Virus record (IMG/VR): IMGVR_UViG_3300042463_000877
Location: 1 to 64,000 of that record
Origin: a virus
Direction: 5' to 3' (one strand)
Length of the DNA: 64,000 nt
The translations under genes were made by a program, and so were the position numbers. A model generated the notes under the pieces. That model was not told the DNA's origin and ran no database searches. It worked only from the letters and a program-made list of their open reading frames with translations. Shown here in pieces: positions 58,618-64,000 of the stretch (within the stretch, counting starts at the first letter, position 1; the number at the start of each line of letters is the position of its first letter).

Positions 58618-58646
58618 TTGACTGCGACACAAATTTTAACTATAAT
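58618..58646 (+). promoter_or_regulatory. Sigma70-like promoter of the SSB/replication cluster
   Basis: TTGACT (58618-58623), exactly 17 bases, then TATAAT (58641-58646), 31 bases ahead of the ATG. There is no TATTTAT here. With the DNA polymerase promoter it suggests a separate early/middle class recognised by the host enzyme. Confidence 0.7.
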
Positions 58647-58677
58647 TTCTATTGTAAACTTTTAATAAATAATATAT

Positions 58678-59544
58678 ATGGCGACAAACAATGTTTTAGA
58701 TGCAGTTTTGGCTCAGTATGAAAGCTCAAAACAAAGTGGTTCTTCTTCCACTTCAAAAATGTCTCAAGAAGAAAGAATGAAAAAGTATTTTGCTGCAATA
58801 CTTAAAGACAATGAAAAGCAAGCACAAAAAAGAATCCGTATCTTACCTACACCGGACGGTTCTTCACCATTCAAAGAAGTTTGGTTTCACGAAATCAATG
58901 TTGATGGTAAATGGCAAAAATTCTATGATCCAGGAAAAAACGACAACGAACGCTCACCTTTAAGTGAAGTTTACGATGTCCTTATGTCTACTGGTAAAGA
59001 ATCAGACAAAGAATTAGCAAAACAATACAAACCACGTAAGTTTTATATTGTTAAAGTTATTGACCGTGATAACGAACAAGATGGTCCTAAATTCTGGAGA
59101 TTCAAACACAATTACAAACAAGAAGGAATTTTTGATAAAATCATTCCAATCTACAAAGCAAAAGGTGATGTAGCTGATGGTGAAAAAGGTAGAGACCTTA
59201 TTTTAGAATTAACAAAAGCAAAAACACCAAAAGGTGCGTTCTATACTGTAATCCAAACAGTTATGTATGATGATCCATCTCAAGTACACGAAGATGAAGA
59301 TACAATGAAAGAATGGATTGAAGATGAACTTACTTGGGAGGATGTTTATTCTAAAAAACCTGCTGAATACCTTGAATCAATCGCTCGTGGTGAAACACCA
59401 AGATGGGACTCAGATACTGGAAAATACATTTATTCTAACAATGAAGAAAGTGAAGTTTCTATGGGTGGCAAGAAAGTAAAAGAAGAAAAAAAGGTTGTTG
59501 ACCCACAGGAAGATGACGATATCGACGAAGAATTACCGTTCTAA
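58678..59544 (+). CDS. 32: Single-stranded DNA-binding protein (T4 gp32-like)
   Basis: 288 residues, close to T4 gp32 (301). RMKKYFAAILKDNEKQAQKR, then IRILPTPDGSSPFKEVWFHE, and FYIVKVIDRDNEQDGPKFWR, then FKHNYKQEGIFDKIIP, follow the gp32 OB-fold core. The N-terminal 30 residues would be the cooperative arm. There are no cysteines, so the T4-type zinc site is absent. The tail is strongly acidic and ends DDDIDEELPF, very like the partner-binding tip of bacterial SSB. It coats ssDNA during replication and recombination. It has its own sigma70-like promoter and a strong terminator. Confidence 0.93.
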   Translation: MATNNVLDAVLAQYESSKQSGSSSTSKMSQEERMKKYFAAILKDNEKQAQKRIRILPTPDGSSPFKEVWFHEINVDGKWQKFYDPGKNDNERSPLSEVYDVLMSTGKESDKELAKQYKPRKFYIVKVIDRDNEQDGPKFWRFKHNYKQEGIFDKIIPIYKAKGDVADGEKGRDLILELTKAKTPKGAFYTVIQTVMYDDPSQVHEDEDTMKEWIEDELTWEDVYSKKPAEYLESIARGETPRWDSDTGKYIYSNNEESEVSMGGKKVKEEKKVVDPQEDDDIDEELPF

Positions 59545-59552
59545 TATTAATT

Positions 59553-59585
59553 AACTTGGACATTTAACTAAAAGATGTCCAAGTT
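59553..59585 (+). terminator. Intrinsic terminator after SSB
   Basis: AACTTGGACAT (59553-59563) pairs perfectly with ATGTCCAAGTT (59575-59585) around an 11-base loop, followed by TTATCTTATTTT. It probably makes SSB more abundant than the genes behind it. Confidence 0.85.
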
Positions 59586-59597
59586 TTATCTTATTTT

Positions 59598-60278
59598 ATG
59601 ATTTCAGTATTAACATTAACTTATCAAAGACACCATATTTTAGAAGAAGCAATTCATTCGTTTTTATTACAGAACGAACCAGATTCTGAAATGATTGTTG
59701 TAAACGATAGCCCAGGTACATTCTACAACTTTTCACACCCACAGGTTAAAATTTTTAATTTGGACAAAAGATTTTCAAGCATCTCTAAAAAATTAGAATG
59801 GGGTTTTAAAAATTGTTCTTTTGATTTTATATATAGACTTGACGACGACGATCTTTTAGTACCAAAAGGGTTGAAACAGTCAAAAGAAATGATTATAAAT
59901 AATCCTGGATATGAAATATACCGACCAAAATCTTTTTATTATTTTGAAAATAATAATTTTATAAGTATAGAAAGTAACTTAAATAGTGGAAATATCTACA
60001 CTAAAAAATATATTGAAAGAATACAATTTGGTGATAAAAGTTGGGGTGAAGATTATGATATAACCCTTGGTTTTAACGCAAAAATATTTGAAGACGAAAC
60101 TGTAAAAACTATGATTTATAGGTGGGGTATGGGAACGTATCACGTTTCTGGAATGGGTAACATATCAAATGAGGAAATATTTAAATGGACAGATAAAATA
60201 ACTAAAAATAATGTTGGAAATATTACATTAAATCCATGTTTTAATGATGATTATTATAAAATGATTGATTATATTTAA
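59598..60278 (+). CDS. GT2-family glycosyltransferase
   Basis: 226 residues. ISVLTLTYQRHHILEEAIHS, MIVVNDSPG, and the metal site FIYRLDDDDLLVPKGL, followed by FGDKSWGEDYDITLGF with the acidic catalytic-region motif, identify a GT-A fold GT2-like enzyme. It lies between SSB and the recombinase, away from the main sugar-transfer island. Possible roles are modification of DNA bases, of a virion protein or of a host glycan. No hydroxymethyl-pyrimidine synthesis gene is visible here, so DNA glucosylation is only one option. Confidence 0.85.
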   Translation: MISVLTLTYQRHHILEEAIHSFLLQNEPDSEMIVVNDSPGTFYNFSHPQVKIFNLDKRFSSISKKLEWGFKNCSFDFIYRLDDDDLLVPKGLKQSKEMIINNPGYEIYRPKSFYYFENNNFISIESNLNSGNIYTKKYIERIQFGDKSWGEDYDITLGFNAKIFEDETVKTMIYRWGMGTYHVSGMGNISNEEIFKWTDKITKNNVGNITLNPCFNDDYYKMIDYI

Positions 60279-60289
60279 ATAAAATAATT

Positions 60290-61300
60290 ATGGCAATTAA
60301 GAAAAATGACTTTAGTTCGATTAAGAAAAAATTCTCTTCGGACGCAAAATACAAACCACAAAGATACTTTGATTTAGGACCGGCATTTTTAGATGCTGTT
60401 GGTCTTCCAGGTCCTGCGATGGGACATATTAATATGTTTTTGGGACACTCAGATACCGGTAAAACAACAGCACTTGTTAAAACAGCTGTTGATGCTCAAA
60501 AGAAAGAAATACTACCAGTTTTTATTATCACAGAACAAAAATGGTCTTTTGAACACTCAAAACTTATGGGGTTTGAATGTGATGAAGTTGTTGATGAAGA
60601 AACAGGTGAATTGACTTGGGATGGATTCTTTTTGTTTAATAATAATTTTAGTTATATTGAACAAATTACAGATTACATTAATGATTTGTTAGATGCTCAA
60701 GAAAAAGGTGAACTTGATTATTCATTATGTATTATGTGGGATTCTGTTGGTTCCGTTCCTTGTAAAATGACCTATGAAGGTAAAGGTGGTAAACAACACA
60801 ATGCAAGTGTTTTAGCCGATAAGATTGGAATGGGAATTAACCAAAGAATTTCTGGTTCAAGAAAAGCAGATTCAAAATTTGAGAATACATTAATTATTGT
60901 AAATCAACCTTGGGTAGAATTACCAGACAATCCATTTGGTCAACCAAAAATTAAAGCAAAAGGTGGTGAAGCAATTTGGTTAAATTCATCTTTAGTATTT
61001 TTATACGGAAATCAAAAAGGTGCTGGAACAACAAAAATTACAGCAACAAAAGATAAAAGAACTGTTAAATTTGCATCAAGAACAAAAGTATCGGTTATGA
61101 AAAACCACATTAATGGACTTGGTTTTGAAGATGGTAAAATTATTGTAACACCTCACGGGTTTTTACCTGGAAAGGATGCTACGGAAGAAAAAAAGTCTAT
61201 TGAAGACTACAAAAAAGATTATGCCGAATATTGGAAAACAATTATTGGTGTAGATGGTGAATTTGATTTAAAAGAAGAAAAGGTTTATGAACAAGAATAA
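60290..61300 (+). CDS. uvsX: UvsX-like RecA-family recombinase
   Basis: 336 residues. Walker A is FLGHSDTGKTTAL (51-62) and Walker B is SLCIMWDSVGSVPC. VFIITEQKWSFEH is the strand before the Glu, LIIVNQPWVEL carries the Gln-containing switch, and GGEAIWLNSSLVFLYG matches the UvsX/RecA core. Size is near T4 UvsX (391), slightly shorter. It catalyses strand exchange for recombination-dependent replication with SSB as partner. The end overlaps the methyltransferase start by 14 bases. Confidence 0.92.
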   Translation: MAIKKNDFSSIKKKFSSDAKYKPQRYFDLGPAFLDAVGLPGPAMGHINMFLGHSDTGKTTALVKTAVDAQKKEILPVFIITEQKWSFEHSKLMGFECDEVVDEETGELTWDGFFLFNNNFSYIEQITDYINDLLDAQEKGELDYSLCIMWDSVGSVPCKMTYEGKGGKQHNASVLADKIGMGINQRISGSRKADSKFENTLIIVNQPWVELPDNPFGQPKIKAKGGEAIWLNSSLVFLYGNQKGAGTTKITATKDKRTVKFASRTKVSVMKNHINGLGFEDGKIIVTPHGFLPGKDATEEKKSIEDYKKDYAEYWKTIIGVDGEFDLKEEKVYEQE

Positions 61301-62309
61301 ATTAAAAGTAGTATCGTTATTTTCCGGTTACGGAACACAAGAGTTAGCACTTAAATACATTGGTGTTGACTATGAAAATGTTGCAAACTGTGATAACTTC
61401 AAACAGGCAAACGAATGTTATGATGTTTTACATACAACAACTTATGGAAATTTAGGTGATATTACAAAAATTGATGAAAATAACTTTCCAAGTTGTGACT
61501 TACTAACATATTCATTTCCTTGCCAAGACATTTCAATATCTGGAGTACAAAGAGGAATTAAAGAAGGAACAAGAAGTGGATTATTATTTGATGTTGAAAG
61601 ATTATTATCGGCAAATAGACCAAAATTTTTGTTAATGGAAAACGTTAAAAACTTGGTTTCAAAAAATCATTACGAAAATTTTAAAAAACATATCTATTTT
61701 TTAAGAGGACTTGGGTATAGTTCTTATTGGAGAGTCCTTAATGGTGCCGACTTCGGTTGTCCACAAAATAGAGAAAGAGTTTTTATGATGTCAGTTCTAA
61801 ATAGTAGTATTGAAGAAGTACAAGAAAAAATGATGAACGTTGATAGTCATAAAAAAACAAGAGTACCAATGAAATCTTTTATTGACGAAAACTTTAGTGA
61901 ATCTTTGATTGTTGATTGTCCATTCACACCACATGAACCAAAAAAACATACGATTTGTAAATTAGTTGGTAGAAGAGACGATGTTAGTTATGACCAAACA
62001 AGAAGAATTTACTCTGTTGAAGGCTGTTCACCTTGTCTTACAACAAGTGGTTCACCACAGTTATTAACTGAAGATGGTAGAGTGAGAACAATTACAGCAA
62101 GAGAAGGTTATAGATTTATGGGTGTTAGAGAAGAAGATATTAATTTGTTATTAACAACTACTTTATCAAACACGGCACACGTAGCACTAGCTGGAAACTC
62201 AATCTGTGTTCCAGTTATGGAAGCGATTTTCAGTGAATTTTTTTCTGAATATATGGAAGAAAAAGAACCAGCAATGTCAAATCCAATAAACGAAATATCT
62301 AATGACTAA
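61287..62309 (+). CDS. DNA (cytosine-5) methyltransferase
   Basis: 340 residues. Motif I is VVSLFSGYGTQELAL (8-22), motif IV is YSFPCQDIS with catalytic Cys79, motif VI is LLMENVKNL (E118-N-V) and motif VIII is CPQNRERVFMM. Motif X near the C-terminus is ALAGNSICVPVMEAIF. The target-recognition region lies about residues 190-270. All catalytic motifs are intact. There is no cognate nuclease nearby, so an orphan enzyme guarding phage DNA against host restriction is likely. It is tightly packed between UvsX and the exonuclease (14- and 8-base overlaps). Confidence 0.93.
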   Translation: MNKNKLKVVSLFSGYGTQELALKYIGVDYENVANCDNFKQANECYDVLHTTTYGNLGDITKIDENNFPSCDLLTYSFPCQDISISGVQRGIKEGTRSGLLFDVERLLSANRPKFLLMENVKNLVSKNHYENFKKHIYFLRGLGYSSYWRVLNGADFGCPQNRERVFMMSVLNSSIEEVQEKMMNVDSHKKTRVPMKSFIDENFSESLIVDCPFTPHEPKKHTICKLVGRRDDVSYDQTRRIYSVEGCSPCLTTSGSPQLLTEDGRVRTITAREGYRFMGVREEDINLLLTTTLSNTAHVALAGNSICVPVMEAIFSEFFSEYMEEKEPAMSNPINEISND

Positions 62310-63318
62310 GACTTTATTAGTTGATGGAAACAATCTATTAAAAATTGGGTTTCACGGTGTTAGAGACTTTTTTAATAAAGGAGAACACGTTGGTGGTACC
62401 TGGCATTTTTTAAACACTCTAAGACGATTTTTAGAGGAAAGTAATTATAATAAAGTTGTAGTATTTTGGGATAGTCAAACAGGTTCTTCTCAGAGAAGAC
62501 TAATCTATCCCAAGTACAAACTTAATCGAAAACAAAAAGACGACGAAGATTTTAAAGAACAGTCTTTTACAACCCAAAAAAATAGGGTAAAACAATACCT
62601 AGAAGAAATGTTTGTTAGACAATTAGAAGTTGAACAATCGGAGGCCGACGATTTGATAGCTTACTATTGTCAGATTTCAGAAGATGAAGATAAAACAATA
62701 TTTTCATCAGATAGAGATTTAACACAACTTATTTCTGAGAGGGTAACTATATATTCACCCCAACAAAAGCGATATTATAAGAATGGTGACGGAATTAAAA
62801 TATATGAATCCGAAATACCACACTATAATGTTAAAACCTATAAAATATTAACTGGTGATAGTTCAGATAATATTGATGGTATTTTTTATTTGGGTGAAAA
62901 AACATTTCTTAAACTGTTTCCTGAAATACTTGATACTGAATTAAAATATACCGATATTTTAACAAAGGCAGAAATGTTACTTTCAGAACAGAAGGGAAAT
63001 GTTGCTTTACAAAATCTCCTTAGTGGGAAAACCAAAGAGGGAATATTTGGAGAAGAGTTTTTCACAATTAATGAAAAATTGGTGGACCTAGCTAATCCAC
63101 TCATTTCTCAGGAAGGAAAAGAACTTGTTAGGTCATATTACTCAGAGTCATTGGATCCTGATGGACGAGGACACAGAAACCTAATAAGAATGATGATGGA
63201 AGACGGATTCTTCAAATTTCTCCCAAAGGGTGACGACGCTTGGGTAAATTTTTTAAAACCATTTTTAAAACTATCAAGAAAAGAAAAAACAAATTTTAGA
63301 AACAAAACAAAAAAGTAA
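62302..63318 (+). CDS. rnh: FEN-type 5'-3' exonuclease (T4 RNase H-like)
   Basis: 338 residues. TLLVDGNNLLKIGF is the first metal-site strand. VVVFWDSQTGSSQRRLIYPK, then YKLNR, is the clamp region. EQSEADDLIAYYC and IFSSDRDLTQLIS give the central acidic residues, and ILTGDSSDNIDGI is the helix-hairpin-helix with the last Asp residues. Length fits T4 RNase H (305). It would remove RNA primers and flaps beside gp43 and gp32. It overlaps the methyltransferase by 8 bases. Confidence 0.9.
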   Translation: MTKTLLVDGNNLLKIGFHGVRDFFNKGEHVGGTWHFLNTLRRFLEESNYNKVVVFWDSQTGSSQRRLIYPKYKLNRKQKDDEDFKEQSFTTQKNRVKQYLEEMFVRQLEVEQSEADDLIAYYCQISEDEDKTIFSSDRDLTQLISERVTIYSPQQKRYYKNGDGIKIYESEIPHYNVKTYKILTGDSSDNIDGIFYLGEKTFLKLFPEILDTELKYTDILTKAEMLLSEQKGNVALQNLLSGKTKEGIFGEEFFTINEKLVDLANPLISQEGKELVRSYYSESLDPDGRGHRNLIRMMMEDGFFKFLPKGDDAWVNFLKPFLKLSRKEKTNFRNKTKK

Positions 63319-63323
63319 AAAAA

Positions 63324-63773
63324 ATGAAAGATCAAGATGTAACAAAAGTAGAATTTCTTCTTATGTGTAATGATAATATCGTTGTACAAAGATTCTTTAA
63401 TGTTAAAGGATTTAACAAAAACGCACATAAGTCTGAACAATTCTACGACTACATTAAATCATTTTGTAATGGATTACAATATGATTTAAAAATGAGATCG
63501 GTTGTTTATATGATGGAGAACCAGTATGAAATTATGGAAAATCCAGATGTATTAAACACCTCAATTACCGAAGGACAAGAAAATTTTAACCTTTATATTA
63601 AGGTTGAGAACATGACAATTTGTCAGAGGACATTTGACGCAAAAGTATACCCCCCAAAGGTAAGATATACCGTAGACCTACGCCCAAGGCTGAAAAGCAT
63701 ATTATCTGAACTTACTGACATTTTTTCAGGTAGAAAATTTAATTATTTTTATCCACAATTTATTCAAAACTAA
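63324..63773 (+). CDS. Hypothetical protein of the replication cluster
   Basis: 149 residues, not recognised. It starts with a beta-hairpin-like segment (VEFLLMCNDNIVVQRFFNVK) and continues mixed alpha/beta (RSVVYMMENQYEIMENPDVL, then IKVENMTICQRTFDAKVYPP), ending in a helix with FSGRKFNYFYPQF. It sits 5 bases after the exonuclease and before the helicase gene, so a replication accessory role (for example helicase loading) is conceivable. Nothing in the sequence proves it. Confidence 0.7.
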   Translation: MKDQDVTKVEFLLMCNDNIVVQRFFNVKGFNKNAHKSEQFYDYIKSFCNGLQYDLKMRSVVYMMENQYEIMENPDVLNTSITEGQENFNLYIKVENMTICQRTFDAKVYPPKVRYTVDLRPRLKSILSELTDIFSGRKFNYFYPQFIQN

Positions 63774-63776
63774 TAG

Positions 63777-63783
63777 TATTTAT
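63777..63783 (+). promoter_or_regulatory. TATTTAT element before the helicase gene
   Basis: TATTTATCTTTACTG, 23 bases ahead of the ATG at 63807. The leader contains AAAGGA, one of the few Shine-Dalgarno-like sites. It shows that the element is not limited to virion genes. Confidence 0.5.
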
Positions 63784-63806
63784 CTTTACTGATAAAAGGA
63801 AAAATT

Positions 63807-64000
63807 ATGGCGACAAACAAAAACTTTGAATATCTTGGCAACAATTTTCAAATACAATTACTTAATCAAATCATTGTAGACAAAGACTTTTCACATTCGA
63901 TTATTGACGTAATAGAGAACAATTATTTTGAAAACAAGTATTTCAAAATCATCATTCAAATGATAAAAGAATACTATAAAAAGTATGACCATACACCATC
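63807..64000 (+). CDS. 41: Replicative DnaB-like helicase, 5' part (T4 gp41-like)
   Basis: The first 64 residues are present; the gene is cut by the window edge. The reading MATNKNFEYLGNNFQIQLLN, then QIIVDKDFSHSIIDVIENNY and FENKYFKIIIQMIKEYYKKY, matches the N-terminal collar domain of gp41/DnaB-type helicases. These start with 'eYLG..FQ..Ll..ll.D..F...i.d.l...YF.n.y...iv..I..Yy..y'. The ATPase domain would lie beyond 64000. Its place after SSB, UvsX and RNase H fits a T4-type replication cluster. Confidence 0.75.
   Translation, partial: MATNKNFEYLGNNFQIQLLNQIIVDKDFSHSIIDVIENNYFENKYFKIIIQMIKEYYKKYDHTP

Noticed and set aside
1-64000. tRNA genes, integrase or attachment sites
   Set aside because: No cloverleaf-like sequence, recombinase or direct repeats of att type were recognised. 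The content is that of a virulent phage.

Overview
The window is part of the genome of a large, AT-rich, T4-like contractile-tailed phage. Diagnostic genes are a tail sheath (gp18-like), tail tube (gp19-like), a T4_baseplate-family protein, family B DNA polymerase (gp43-like), single-stranded DNA-binding protein (gp32-like), UvsX-like recombinase, a FEN-type 5'-3' exonuclease and, cut by the right edge, the start of a DnaB-like helicase (gp41-like). Almost no gene has a Shine-Dalgarno sequence and starts sit behind A/T-rich leaders. This fits a Bacteroidota (probably flavobacterial) host, but the host is an inference.

Layout. 1-2.9 kb: a minus-strand run of five small, probably virion-related genes, including a stand-alone WYL-like protein, ending in a terminator at the left edge. 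3.0-26.5 kb: a very large adsorption region. It holds a lectin-like/Cys-rich/papain-like fibre protein (2980), three giant fibres built from YadA-like beta-roll repeats (5925, 10423, 23598) and a baseplate- or fibre-associated protein (22654). Embedded in it (13.7-21.8 kb) is an island of sugar- and sulfate-transfer enzymes: GT8, an autotransporter-heptosyltransferase-like protein with a four-cysteine finger, a GT9-like protein, a sulfotransferase, APS kinase, a HIGH-type nucleotidyltransferase, DUF2061, a Thr/Pro mucin-like protein, a GT60-type polypeptide GlcNAc-transferase and an HtrL/GT fusion. My reading is that the phage carries its own glycosylation and sulfation pathway, perhaps for its own fibres. 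An HNH endonuclease plus a tiny ribbon-helix-helix (RHH) gene sits on the opposite strand inside this region.

26.5-35.1 kb: DNA polymerase B, then minus-strand genes for neck-like structural proteins, an unusual zincin - superoxide dismutase - nuclease-like fusion, and an SNF2-type helicase. 35.1-57.6 kb: tail genes (terminator/stabiliser-like protein, sheath, tube, a T4_baseplate-family gene with a probable programmed +1 frameshift, tape measure, an OmpA-domain baseplate protein, a LysM/gp53-like protein and a 2178-residue hub/wedge protein), with a HAD-like enzyme and a small Cys-rich protein between sheath and tube. 57.7-64 kb: two small virion-type genes and a replication/recombination cluster (SSB, GT2, UvsX, cytosine methyltransferase, FEN exonuclease, unknown protein, helicase).

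Regulation. A TATTTAT element precedes about 20 genes or operons, on both strands and always in the sense of the gene, and is probably the phage's late promoter core. Two replication genes (DNA polymerase and SSB) instead have TTGACA/T-17 nt-TATATT/TATAAT promoters. Several clean intrinsic terminators separate the units. No tRNA, CRISPR array, integrase or reverse transcriptase was seen, and no gene-free stretch exceeds 300 bases.
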